This document shows positions 15,254 through 23,304 of a stretch of 32,133 bases of DNA, piece by piece. The DNA is from Planctomycetota bacterium (lineage in GTDB: Bacteria > Planctomycetota > J058 > JAJDCQ01). The notes below the pieces were generated by a model, which worked only from the letters and a program-made list of their open reading frames with translations, was not told the DNA's origin and ran no database searches. The first letter of the stretch is position 1. Each line of letters starts with the position of its first letter. The stretch covers positions 1-32,133 of the forward strand of contig JAJDCQ010000199.1 of assembly GCA_029260755.1 (NCBI GenBank). Reading direction: 5' to 3'. The position numbers were made by a program, and so were the translations under genes.

Positions 15254-17743
15254 ATGATGCCAGCCGACGACCCCCTCCGGATCCTCCACATCGAACGCGA
15301 TCCGCGGGACACCGAGCGCGCCCACTCCCTCCTCGAGGAGGCCGGGCTGCCCTGCGTGATCGCGCGGGTCGACGCGCCCGCGGCCCTCCTCGAGGCGCTC
15401 GATGCCGACTGGCACCTCGTCCTGGCCGACGACGGCATCCCCGAGCTCGACGGGCGCTCGGTCCTCGACCTCGTTCGCGAGCGGCGCCCCGACCTCCCCT
15501 TCCTCATCTTCTCGGACGCGTTCGAGGAGGGCCGGGCGATCGAGACGCTCACCCGCGGCGCCGTCGACTACGTCCTGAAGGAGCAGCCCGGGCGCCTCGC
15601 CCCGTGCGTCCAGCGCGCCATCCGGGTGGCGAGCCTCGAGGCGGCCCGCCGACAGGCCGAGGTCGAGCGCGAGCGCCTCGTCCACCAGCTCCGGACAGAG
15701 GGCACCTTCCTCAACACGGTCCTCCGACAGGTCCAGGTCGGGATCGTGATCGCCCAGGCGAGCTCCCGGACGGTCACCCTCGCGAACGACGAGGCCGAGC
15801 GGATCCTCGGCTGCTTCCCGGTCGGTCGCTCGGTCGCCGAGGTGCTCGTCGCGCGCGGGCTCCACGCCGAGGACGAGCGGCCGTACGATCTCGACGAGTG
15901 GCCGATCGTGCGGACGCTCCGCGACGGCGAGGCCACCGTCAACGAGGAGATCCTGTTCGATCGGCTCGACGGAGAGCGTCGCGTCCTCCTGGTGAGCGCC
16001 ACGCCGATCCGCGACCAGGACGGGGAGGTCGAGGCCGCCGTGATGGTCCTCCAGGATGCCACCTCCACCAACGAGCTCGAGACGCGCCTCGCCCAGGCGA
16101 CCAAGCTCGAGAGCCTCGGACAGCTCGCCGGCGCCGTCGCCCACGACTTCAAGAACGTGCTCACCGCCGTCGTCGGCTTCAGCGACCTCGGCATGACCCA
16201 CAGCGCCGACGAGCAGGCCCGGTCCTACTTCGCCCAGATCCGTGACGCGGGCGAGCGGGCGACCGAGCTGACCGGGCAGCTCCTCGCCTTCAGCCGGAGG
16301 CGGACGCGCCGCGCCCGCGTCGTCGACGTGGACGCCCTCCTCGAGAAGGGCCAGAAGCTGCTCGACCGCCTGATCGGCGAGAGGGTCCGCGTCGCGTTCG
16401 AGCTCTGTGGCGCCGGTCGCGTGAGGGTCGACCCGGTGCGGCTCGAGCAGATCATCCTGAACCTGTCAGTGAACGCCCGCGACGCGATGCCGCGGGGAGG
16501 CACCCTCATGATCGAGACGGCCACGGTCGAGCTCGACGAGGCTCACTGCCGCCTGGCGGCCGGCTCCCGTCCCGGCCCGCACGCGAAGATCTCGGTGACC
16601 GACACCGGCTTCGGCATGGACGACGCGACCCTTCAGAAGATCTTCGAGCCGTTCTTCACGACCAAGGGCGAGGGGTCGGGCACCGGCCTCGGGCTCGCGA
16701 CCGTCTCCGAGATCGTCGAGGAGAGCGGGGGCCACCTCACCGTCTACAGCGAGGTGGGTCGCGGCACCGTCTTCACGGTCTACCTCCCGATCGTGGCGGA
16801 CGACGGCGCCGACGACGTCGCCCCCTCGCCGTTTCACCGCCCCGCCCGCGGCAACGAGACGATCCTCCTGGTCGAGGACGACGACCAGGTGCGGCGACTC
16901 GCCCGGGTCGCCCTCGAGAAGGGCGGCTGGCAGGTCCTCGAGGCCGCGAACGGAGAGGGGGCCCGGCGCCTGGCCGAACGGCACGGGGACGAGATCGACC
17001 TCCTCGTCGCCGACGTGATCCTGCCGAGGATGAGCGGGTGCGCGCTGGCGCACCGGATCTGCTCAACGCGGAGCTGGGGAGCGCTCTTCATCTCTGGCTA
17101 CGACGAGGAGTCCCTCACCGAGGCGGGCCTCGACACCGCCCGCGGAAGGGTCGTCCGCAAGCCGTTCCGACCCGAGACGCTCCGCCAGCGCGTCCGCGAG
17201 TCGATCGACGCCGGGCGGTTGATTCGCCCCGACGGGCCGGCCGACGCGCCGGTCGGCGAGCCGATCCACCCGAGCGACGACGAGCGACGAGACGGTCCGG
17301 GCGCCGACCCGGCGATCACGGTGCTGCTGGCGGACGACTCCCTCACCGTTCGTCAGTACGCCGACGAGGTGCTGCGCGAGGCCGGCTTCGAGGTGCACCT
17401 CGCCTCCGGCGTGCTCGAGGCGGTCGAGCTCTTCGACCGATTCGGGTCGACGATCGACCTCGTCCTGTCCGACGTCACCATGCCGGACGGCGACGGCCCC
17501 GCCCTGGTCGGTCAGCTCCGGGAGCGGGGCTTCGGCGGGCCGGCGATCTTCCTCTCGGGGCACGGCGAGGAGGACCTCCGCAGCCGCGGCGACATCGGGG
17601 ACGACGAACGGGTGATCGAGAAGCCCTTCATGCCGGACGAGCTCGTCGCGGCCGTCCGGGACGGCGTCCGGAGGGCCGGCCCGCTCAGCGCGGCGTCCCT
17701 GGCGCCCCCGGCGCCGACGGCGGCGTTCTCTCCGACGTCGTGA
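15254..17743 (+). CDS. Hybrid histidine kinase REC-PAS-HisKA-HATPase-REC-REC
   Basis: 829 residues from ATG 15254 (a second ATG follows at once; the ribosome site is weak, CGGAG 8-9 nt upstream). The order is receiver 1 (about 8-125; Asp59, Lys109), coiled coil, PAS-like domain (about 152-270), HisKA with GAVAHDFKNVLTAVVGFSDL (His297), HATPase (LNLSVNARDAM, TDTGFGMD, FFTTKGEGSGTGLGL), receiver 2 (about 536-650; Asp587 in LLVADVILPRMSG) and receiver 3 (about 690-805; Asp740 in LVLSDVTMPDGDG). All three acceptor aspartates are present. There is no TM helix. The H box AHDFKN is typical of hybrid kinases with C-terminal receivers. It likely gathers several phosphoryl inputs and passes them to a phosphotransfer protein not seen here. 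Its last 59 bp overlap the converging gene. Confidence 0.95.
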   Translation: MMPADDPLRILHIERDPRDTERAHSLLEEAGLPCVIARVDAPAALLEALDADWHLVLADDGIPELDGRSVLDLVRERRPDLPFLIFSDAFEEGRAIETLTRGAVDYVLKEQPGRLAPCVQRAIRVASLEAARRQAEVERERLVHQLRTEGTFLNTVLRQVQVGIVIAQASSRTVTLANDEAERILGCFPVGRSVAEVLVARGLHAEDERPYDLDEWPIVRTLRDGEATVNEEILFDRLDGERRVLLVSATPIRDQDGEVEAAVMVLQDATSTNELETRLAQATKLESLGQLAGAVAHDFKNVLTAVVGFSDLGMTHSADEQARSYFAQIRDAGERATELTGQLLAFSRRRTRRARVVDVDALLEKGQKLLDRLIGERVRVAFELCGAGRVRVDPVRLEQIILNLSVNARDAMPRGGTLMIETATVELDEAHCRLAAGSRPGPHAKISVTDTGFGMDDATLQKIFEPFFTTKGEGSGTGLGLATVSEIVEESGGHLTVYSEVGRGTVFTVYLPIVADDGADDVAPSPFHRPARGNETILLVEDDDQVRRLARVALEKGGWQVLEAANGEGARRLAERHGDEIDLLVADVILPRMSGCALAHRICSTRSWGALFISGYDEESLTEAGLDTARGRVVRKPFRPETLRQRVRESIDAGRLIRPDGPADAPVGEPIHPSDDERRDGPGADPAITVLLADDSLTVRQYADEVLREAGFEVHLASGVLEAVELFDRFGSTIDLVLSDVTMPDGDGPALVGQLRERGFGGPAIFLSGHGEEDLRSRGDIGDDERVIEKPFMPDELVAAVRDGVRRAGPLSAASLAPPAPTAAFSPTS

Positions 17744-18875
17744 ACGTCATGTAGCCCATGTAGCCGAGCAGCCCGATCAGGCCGAGGATGGTGAGCACGA
17801 TCAGGAGCATGCCCATCGGGTTCTGCTCGGGGGTCGGCTCCTTCCAGCCGGAGCCCTCGTCGGGACCGGGCTTCGGGGAGGCGCCGCCCTCCGCGCTCGG
17901 GTCGCTGATCGTCACGAGGTCTCCTTCTCCGCCGGGCGATTCGTCTCCGCCCGCGCCGTCGTCGCCGGGCTCATCGCCGCCGCGGTCGGGGACCAGCTCG
18001 TCCGGCACCTCGCCGGTGCGGCGCTCCACCGATGCCCGGACGACGTCGGGCCGGTAGACGATGAGCTGCTGCACCCACCGCGCGTAGCTCCGCTGCTCCT
18101 CCTCCTTCTCGACGAGGATCGCGGCGAGGTCGGCCGTCTCGGCGAACGTGACGCTCCGCTCGGGCACGAAGGCGCAGCGGACCCGCTTCAGGATCTGCCG
18201 GAGGAGGACCATGAAGTTGTCCATGCTGTGGTTCATGCAGAGGTCGCCGAGGCCCTCGAAGTTGTACTCGCGGCGGCGCACCTGGTAGCTGGCGTCGAGG
18301 GTCGAGAGGTCGATGTAGAACTTCACGTCGCGGTCGGGGAAGCGCTCCTCGTAGCGGGCCACGGACTCGATGATCCGCATCGCCTCGTTCGAGTAGATCC
18401 GGAGCTTCTGGAGGTCCTTGACCGAGTCGTCGAGCTCCTCCCCCTCCGCCGTGAAGACGACGTGCTCCTTCTTGCGCTTCTCGGGGAGCTGATGGGCGAG
18501 GGCGTAGGCGTTCACGATGCGGACCGCCCGCCACGGGATCTCGGTCGGCGCCGCCGCGTGCCCGATCTGCGCGAAGAAGGCGTCCTCGCCGATCACGCCG
18601 CCGGTGATCTTGCGCCGGCGAGGCTCGAGGACGAACCCGTCCTCGGCGACGAGGAACGCGGCCATCCCGTCGAGCTCGAGGGCCGCCGCGACCTTCTCGG
18701 CGTCGTCGCGGAACAGCTCGCGGGCGACGATGCCCGAGCCGTAGCGAACGCGAAGGGCGAGGTCCTGGGCGGGCTGCCCGGTCGTGAGCGAGAGGAGATC
18801 GGCGATCTCCACCGCGCGCCTCGCCGCCGTCGCGGCGTCGCAGAGCAGCACGGCGTGGCGGTCTTGGTCGGACAC
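17685..18875 (-). CDS. Tail-anchored membrane protein of unknown function
   Basis: 396 residues from GTG 18875, which has only a weak ribosome site. A -10-like TAGAAT sits at 18928-18923. The N-terminal 75 residues (ARRAVEIADLLSLTTG, then DDAEKVAAALELDGMAAFLV) loosely resemble the C-terminal fold of ribosomal protein L7/L12 or ClpS-binding modules; this is a weak impression. A middle domain (about 75-270) is rich in conserved-looking aromatic/charged stretches (FYIDLSTLDASYQVRRREYNFEG at the centre). An acidic Gly/Asp/Pro linker (about 285-345) leads to one TM helix (about 354-376) and a short Pro-rich tail, so the bulk is cytoplasmic with a C-terminal anchor. It follows korB on the same strand after a hairpin, so it may have its own promoter. 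Family not recognised. Confidence 0.8.
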   Translation of the reverse strand: MSDQDRHAVLLCDAATAARRAVEIADLLSLTTGQPAQDLALRVRYGSGIVARELFRDDAEKVAAALELDGMAAFLVAEDGFVLEPRRRKITGGVIGEDAFFAQIGHAAAPTEIPWRAVRIVNAYALAHQLPEKRKKEHVVFTAEGEELDDSVKDLQKLRIYSNEAMRIIESVARYEERFPDRDVKFYIDLSTLDASYQVRRREYNFEGLGDLCMNHSMDNFMVLLRQILKRVRCAFVPERSVTFAETADLAAILVEKEEEQRSYARWVQQLIVYRPDVVRASVERRTGEVPDELVPDRGGDEPGDDGAGGDESPGGEGDLVTISDPSAEGGASPKPGPDEGSGWKEPTPEQNPMGMLLIVLTILGLIGLLGYMGYMTFTTSERTPPSAPGAPGTPR

Positions 18876-18950
18876 GATGCGCGGCCTTCGGACGTTGGAC
18901 TGGGTCGGGCGTCGAGGCGCCGATTCTAACGGAGATCCCGTACACGACCA

Positions 18951-18971
18951 CAGCCGCCCGGGAGGCGGCTG
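18951..18971 (-). terminator. Hairpin after korB
   Basis: A perfect 8-bp stem CAGCCGCC/GGCGGCTG with a 5-nt loop lies 39 nt after the korB stop. The T tract that follows on the minus strand is weak (TGGTCGTG), so termination may be partial or Rho-assisted. Confidence 0.5.
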
Positions 18972-19009
18972 CTTCGAACGACCGAACGAGCCCTCGGGGA
19001 CGGGCGGGG

Positions 19010-20029
19010 TCAGACGTCCCAGGTCTGCCCGCGAAGGAAGAGCTCCTTGATGTCGCCGGGGCCCTTCTTCGCGATCGACTGCTCCTCCTGCACGACCATG
19101 CTCTCGGAGAAGTTCGGCCGGTCGATGTCGAGGAACACACCGATGGGCACCGGGAAGTTCGGGTGGTCGAAGCGGGCGAGGATTCCCGCGCCGACCGGGT
19201 CGGTCTCATCGTAGACCCAGAGGTCCTCGTCGGGGACGCTTCCGAGCTTGACGATCTCGGTCTTGGTGCCGCGGATCACGAACCCCTTGCGGTCGTCGAT
19301 CGGCCCGAAGACGAGCGGCTCGCCGTTCTTGACGACCAGCTCGGTGTCGATCTTCGTCGCCCGCTCGGTCAGGTACTTGAACGCGCCGTCGTTGAAGACA
19401 TTGCAGTTCTGGTAGATCTCGACCAGCGCGCTGCCGCGGTGCTTCGCCGCCCGCTTGAGGACCATCTCCATGTGCGGGACGTTGCGGTCGACGGTGCGCG
19501 CGACGAACGTCGCCTCCGCGCCGAGGGCGAAGAGGACGGGGTTGATCGGGTAGTCGGTGCTTCCGGCCGGCGAGGACTTCGTCACCTTCCCCTGCTCCGA
19601 GGTGGGCGAGTACTGCCCCTTGGTCAGGCCGTAGATCCGGTTGTTGAAGAGGAGGATCTTCACGTCGACGTTGCGGCGCAGGATGTGGAGGAGGTGATTG
19701 CCCCCGATCGAGAGCGAGTCGCCGTCGCCGGTCACGAGGAAGACGGTCAGCTCGGGCCGGGCGAGCTTGAGACCGGTCGCGAACGTCGGGGCCCGGCCGT
19801 GGATCGTGTGAAAGCCGTACGTGTTCATGTAGTACGGGAAGCGGCTGCTGCAGCCGATCCCCGAGATGAACACGATCTCCTCACGCGGCACGCCGAGGTC
19901 CGGCATCACCTTCTGGACGGTGCTCAGGATCGCGTAGTCGCCGCATCCCGGACACCACCGCGAGTCCTGGTCGGACTGGAAGTCGGCCTTGGTGAGCGGT
20001 TCGGTCGTCGCGCTTGCCGCGTCGGACAT
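19010..20029 (-). CDS. korB: 2-oxoacid:ferredoxin oxidoreductase, beta subunit
   Basis: 339 residues from ATG 20029. This is the thiamine-diphosphate subunit of a two-subunit KorAB enzyme, which oxidatively decarboxylates 2-oxoacids (2-oxoglutarate in most homologs) to acyl-CoA with ferredoxin as acceptor. Cys26 and Cys29 (WCPGCGD), Cys60 (GIGCSS) and Cys209 (QNCNVF) match the four ligands of the single 4Fe-4S cluster. The ThDP/Mg motif is GDGDSLSIGGNH (101-112) with NNRIYGLTKGQYSPTS (129-144). The length is in the normal range. The gene lies 69 bp after korA, the usual order. Cytosolic. Substrate specificity between 2-oxoglutarate and other 2-oxoacids cannot be fixed by eye. Confidence 0.95.
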   Translation of the reverse strand: MSDAASATTEPLTKADFQSDQDSRWCPGCGDYAILSTVQKVMPDLGVPREEIVFISGIGCSSRFPYYMNTYGFHTIHGRAPTFATGLKLARPELTVFLVTGDGDSLSIGGNHLLHILRRNVDVKILLFNNRIYGLTKGQYSPTSEQGKVTKSSPAGSTDYPINPVLFALGAEATFVARTVDRNVPHMEMVLKRAAKHRGSALVEIYQNCNVFNDGAFKYLTERATKIDTELVVKNGEPLVFGPIDDRKGFVIRGTKTEIVKLGSVPDEDLWVYDETDPVGAGILARFDHPNFPVPIGVFLDIDRPNFSESMVVQEEQSIAKKGPGDIKELFLRGQTWDV

Positions 20030-20098
20030 CGATCGTCTACCCCTTCGAGCGCCTTGCCGCGCCTTTCGCCTGGTGAGAGAGAGGGTCGGGAGGCTACC

Positions 20099-22126
20099 TC
20101 AGCCTTCGCTCGCCCCGTTGCCGCCGCTGCGGTCGAGACCCCACAGTTGCTGGAACGCGTCGCGCATCCAGCCGCCGTTGCCCTCCGCGTCCCCGGACCG
20201 GACGCCCTGACCGCCGGCGAACGCCTCGGCCGCGGTGTCCTTGGTCGGCAGCGGCTCGCCGCGCGCGACCGTCTCGATCGCCTCGACCAGCTCGGGGAGC
20301 CGGAGCGGCATCCCGCGCACGCGGTTGAACCCGACGGCCGGGATCGCGAACTCGGCTCGGAGCAGCCGGACGAGCTGACCGCGGTTGATCTCGGGGACGA
20401 GCACCCGCTCGAACCGCCCGATCACATCGAGCAGGTCGGCGGGCAGCGGGTTGAGATGCCGGAGGTGAACGTGGCCCACCTTCAGCCCCGCCTCGCGGCT
20501 CTCCTCGATCGCGGCCGAGATCGCCCCGTAGGTCGAGCCCCAGCCGATCACGAGGACCTGTCCGCTCTGGTCGCCGACGACCTCGATCGGCGGGATCTCC
20601 CGCTGCACCCGCTTGACCTTCTCCTCGCGGAGTCGGGTCATCAGGTCGTGGTTGTCGGGCTCGTAGTTGACGTTGCCGGTGATGTGCTTCTTCTCGAGGC
20701 CGCCGACGCGGTGCTCGAGGCCCGGCGTCCCCGGGATCGCCCACGGGCGCGCGAGCGTCTCGGCGTCCCGGGCGTAGGGCTGGAAGGTCTCGGGGTCGGT
20801 CGCCAGGTTGAACTCGACCGGCTTCAGGGCCGCGAGGTCGGGCAGCTTCCACGGCTCGCTTCCGGTCGCGAGGTAGCCGTCGGACAGCAGGAGCACCGGC
20901 GTCATGTAGCGGATCGAGATCCGCGCCGCCTCGTAGGCCATCGTGAAGCAGTCGCTCGGTGTCCGCGGCGCGAGGATCACCAGGGGGCACTCGCCGTTGC
21001 GGCCGTAGAACGCCTGGAGCAGGTCGCTCTGCTCGGTCTTGGTCGGGAGCCCGGTCGACGGGCCGCCGCGCTGCACGTTCACGACGACCAGCGGGAGCTC
21101 GACCATCACGGCGAGGCCGAGCGCCTCCCCCTTGAGGGCGAGGCCCGGGCCGCTCGTGCCGCACACGCCGAGGGCGCCGCCGAAGCTGGCGCCGATCGTC
21201 GCGCCGATCGCGCTGATCTCGTCCTCGGCCTGGAACGTCCGCACGCGGAAGTTCTTGTGGTTCGCCAGCTCGTGGAGGAGATCGCTCGCCGGGGTGATCG
21301 GATACGCGCCGTAGACCATCGGCCGACCCGACGCCCGCGCCGCCGCGAGGAGACCCCAGGCGAGCGCCTGGTTGCCGCTGATGCTGCGGTAGGTGCCCTT
21401 CTCGAGCTCCGCGGGCTCGACGCGGTAGTACTCGGTGAAGAGCTCGGTCGCCTCGGCGTAGCGATGGCCGGCGTCGAGGGCGAGCAGGTTCGCCTCGAGG
21501 ATCTGCGGCTTCTTGCCGAACTTGGACTCCAGCAGGGTCCGGGTCGGCGCGAGCGGACGATCGTAGAGCCAGCTCACGATCCCGAGGGCGAAGATGTTCT
21601 TGCTCCGCTCGGCGTCGCGATGGGCGAGGCCCGTCTCGGCGAGGGCCTCGCGGGTCAGCTTGCTGAGCGGCACCTCGAAGACGCGGTAGCTCCCCTTGAG
21701 GGTCTCATCGACGAGCGGCGAGGCGTCGTAGCCGGCCTTCGCGAGGTTGCTCTTGGTGAACGCGTCGGTGTTGACGATCAGGATCCCGCTCGGCTTCAGG
21801 TCCGGGAGGTGGACCTTGAAGGCCGCCGGGTTCATGACGATCAGGACGTCGACCTTGTCGCCGTGCGTCCAGACCTTCCCCGAGCCGAACTGGATCTGGA
21901 AGCTCGAGACGCCGTAGAGCGTCCCGGCCGGCGCGCGGATCTCGGCCGGGAAGTCGGGCAGCGTGACGAGGTCGTTGCCCGCGAACGCGGTCTCGATCGC
22001 GAACTGCTGCCCCGTGAGCTGCATTCCGTCGCCGGAGTCGCCGGCGAACCGGACGACCGCGAACTCGACGGTGTGATGCGGCTTGGCTGAGGCCTCGGGG
22101 GGCGGGGGTGCGACGGTCTCCGACAT
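20099..22126 (-). CDS. korA: 2-oxoacid:ferredoxin oxidoreductase, alpha subunit (fused gamma-alpha)
   Basis: 675 residues from ATG 22126 (MSETVAPPPP); the upstream in-frame start at 22225 would overlap the CBS gene and add a basic tail of low quality. The N-terminal gamma domain (about 19-200; VRFAGDSGDGM near 25-35) is fused to the alpha domain (about 245-440) with the substrate/CoA-site motif YPITPASDL (from residue 275) and GTSGPGLALKGEALGLA. A PFOR domain II-type transketolase C-terminal region (about 470-600; VIGWGSTYGAI) follows. This fused form is typical of aerobic or microaerobic KorAB. It lies 91 bp after the CBS gene and 69 bp before korB, probably one operon. The leader has a GCGAAA triple repeat just before the start and no strong ribosome site. 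Confidence 0.95.
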   Translation of the reverse strand: MSETVAPPPPEASAKPHHTVEFAVVRFAGDSGDGMQLTGQQFAIETAFAGNDLVTLPDFPAEIRAPAGTLYGVSSFQIQFGSGKVWTHGDKVDVLIVMNPAAFKVHLPDLKPSGILIVNTDAFTKSNLAKAGYDASPLVDETLKGSYRVFEVPLSKLTREALAETGLAHRDAERSKNIFALGIVSWLYDRPLAPTRTLLESKFGKKPQILEANLLALDAGHRYAEATELFTEYYRVEPAELEKGTYRSISGNQALAWGLLAAARASGRPMVYGAYPITPASDLLHELANHKNFRVRTFQAEDEISAIGATIGASFGGALGVCGTSGPGLALKGEALGLAVMVELPLVVVNVQRGGPSTGLPTKTEQSDLLQAFYGRNGECPLVILAPRTPSDCFTMAYEAARISIRYMTPVLLLSDGYLATGSEPWKLPDLAALKPVEFNLATDPETFQPYARDAETLARPWAIPGTPGLEHRVGGLEKKHITGNVNYEPDNHDLMTRLREEKVKRVQREIPPIEVVGDQSGQVLVIGWGSTYGAISAAIEESREAGLKVGHVHLRHLNPLPADLLDVIGRFERVLVPEINRGQLVRLLRAEFAIPAVGFNRVRGMPLRLPELVEAIETVARGEPLPTKDTAAEAFAGGQGVRSGDAEGNGGWMRDAFQQLWGLDRSGGNGASEG

Positions 22127-22200
22127 CGGTTGCTTCGCTTTCGCTTTCGCTCTCGGCTCGGTGAGGTGCGACGGTTCGTTCGTTCGCTTCGACTGGACAG

Positions 22201-22215
22201 GCGCCCGACGGGCGC
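22201..22215 (-). other. Small GC hairpin between the CBS gene and korA
   Basis: GCGCCC/GGGCGC with a 3-nt loop begins 2 nt after the CBS stop codon. There is no T tract, so it may be an mRNA stability or processing element within the operon rather than a terminator. Confidence 0.35.
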
Positions 22216-22217
22216 GC

Positions 22218-22739
22218 CTAGCCACTGTCCATCTGGTTCGGGTTCTTGAGCTCGTCGCCGGGCGGGAGGTTCAGGGTCGCCTCGGGGAAGATGCTGACGA
22301 TGAACTTCGCGACGCTGCGAGCGCTGATCACGCCGACGACTCGCCCTTGCTTGTCGACGACGGGGATGTGCCGATACTTCCGCAGCACCATCTTCTTGAG
22401 GGTGTAGCCGACCCGGTCATCGGCCGTGAGGACGTCGGGATCCGCCGTCATGACGTCGCCGACGCGCGTCGTCTTGGCGTCGAGCCCCGCGTGGACGACC
22501 CGCTTCATCACGTCGCGCTCGGTGAAGATGCCCTCGAGCGCGGTCGGGTCGCCGACGAGGACGCTGCCCATCCCGCCCTCGACCATCGCCGTGACCGCTT
22601 CGGCGACGGTCGACTCGGTCTTCACCCAGACGGGCGTCGCCGGCTCGAGGTGGCGGATGGTGTGCGAGAGGATCGCGCTCTTGAGCCGCGCCCGCTCGTC
22701 GATCTGCTCCTCGTCCTGGGGGACTGGAACGTCACCCAT
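22218..22739 (-). CDS. Twin-CBS-domain protein
   Basis: 173 residues from ATG 22739 (AGG-rich leader; a start at 22790 would place the gene almost at the promoter). Two CBS motifs are visible: about residues 33-95 (TVAEAVTAMVEGGMGSVLV, LEGIFTERDVMKRV) and about 100-155 (VGDVMTADPDVLTADD, RHIPVVDKQGRVVGVISARSVAKF). CBS pairs bind adenine nucleotides and usually act as energy-state switches. The short acidic N-terminus and the C-terminal SIFPEATLNLPPGDELKN tail are typical of stand-alone planctomycete and proteobacterial CBS proteins. As first gene of the likely CBS-korA-korB operon, it may sense AMP/ATP for this ferredoxin-reducing step; that link is inference. Confidence 0.9.
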   Translation of the reverse strand: MGDVPVPQDEEQIDERARLKSAILSHTIRHLEPATPVWVKTESTVAEAVTAMVEGGMGSVLVGDPTALEGIFTERDVMKRVVHAGLDAKTTRVGDVMTADPDVLTADDRVGYTLKKMVLRKYRHIPVVDKQGRVVGVISARSVAKFIVSIFPEATLNLPPGDELKNPNQMDSG

Positions 22740-22799
22740 GGAGCACCTGCCTTCCCCTATGCCGACGGTCGGAATGTCCCCGATCGGCAAAGGCTGGTC

Positions 22800-22828
22800 A
22801 TGATAGCGCGCCGCACAATGGCCATCAA
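22800..22828 (-). promoter_or_regulatory. Sigma70-like promoter of the CBS-korA-korB operon
   Basis: On the minus strand, TTGATG (22828-22823), 17-bp spacer, TATCAT (22805-22800). The match is 4/6 and 5/6. The expected leader to ATG 22739 is about 55 nt. An imperfect inverted repeat (22808-22820 against 22842-22852) brackets the -35 box and covers part of the spacer, so it could be an operator. Confidence 0.6.
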
Positions 22829-22862
22829 GCTAGTGCCTTTTCATTGCGGCGCTCGACGGTCG

Positions 22863-22886
22863 GCCCGCGGCGACGTCGCCGCGGGC
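22863..22886 (-). terminator. Perfect palindrome after the his operon
   Basis: A 24-bp perfect palindrome, 12-bp arms GCCCGCGGCGAC, lies 25 nt after the hisI stop and before the CBS promoter. It would make a very stable hairpin, but no T tract follows on either strand. Likely the 3' end of the his transcript; a dimeric protein site is the alternative. Confidence 0.5.
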
Positions 22887-22911
22887 GCTCAAGTCTTCCC
22901 TGATGTATGGG

Positions 22912-23304
22912 TTAGCTCGTCTCGGCTGAACGCACCTGACGACAGAAACAGCTCCGCGTTTCGTTGTGGCAGGCGCTGCCTTCCTGCTCGACGCCGACGA
23001 GGACCGCGTCGGCGTCACAGTCGATCCGGATCCAGCGCACGGTCTGGACGTGGCCGCTCGTCGCGCCCTTTCGCCAGAGCTCCTTGCGCGACCGACTCCA
23101 GAAGCAGGTCCGCCCCTCGTCGATCGTGATGCCCAGGCTCTCGCGGTTCATGTAGGCGACCATCAGGACGTCGCCGCTGCTGGCATCCTGGACGATCGCC
23201 GGCACGAGGCCTCGGTCGTCGTACTTCACGAGCCCGGGCAGCGACGCGGCGTCCTCGATCGGCTCGGCCTCGTCGCGGAAGCGGGCGGTCGGCTCCCAGC
23301 TCAT
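22912..23304 (-). CDS. hisI: Phosphoribosyl-AMP cyclohydrolase
   Basis: 130 residues from ATG 23304 (GGGAGAG 8 nt upstream); the ATG overlaps the hisF stop (ATGA). HisI opens the adenine ring of phosphoribosyl-AMP, the third step of histidine synthesis. Family motifs are clear: LVPAIVQDASSGDVLMVAYMN, then TCFWSRSRKELWRKG, and the metal/zinc motifs DCDADAVLV and GSACHNETRSCFC, holding the Asp and Cys ligands. It is a stand-alone HisI of normal length, without the HisE (pyrophosphohydrolase) fusion seen in enteric bacteria; hisE is not in the window. Last gene of the operon. Confidence 0.96.
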   Translation of the reverse strand: MSWEPTARFRDEAEPIEDAASLPGLVKYDDRGLVPAIVQDASSGDVLMVAYMNRESLGITIDEGRTCFWSRSRKELWRKGATSGHVQTVRWIRIDCDADAVLVGVEQEGSACHNETRSCFCRQVRSAETS

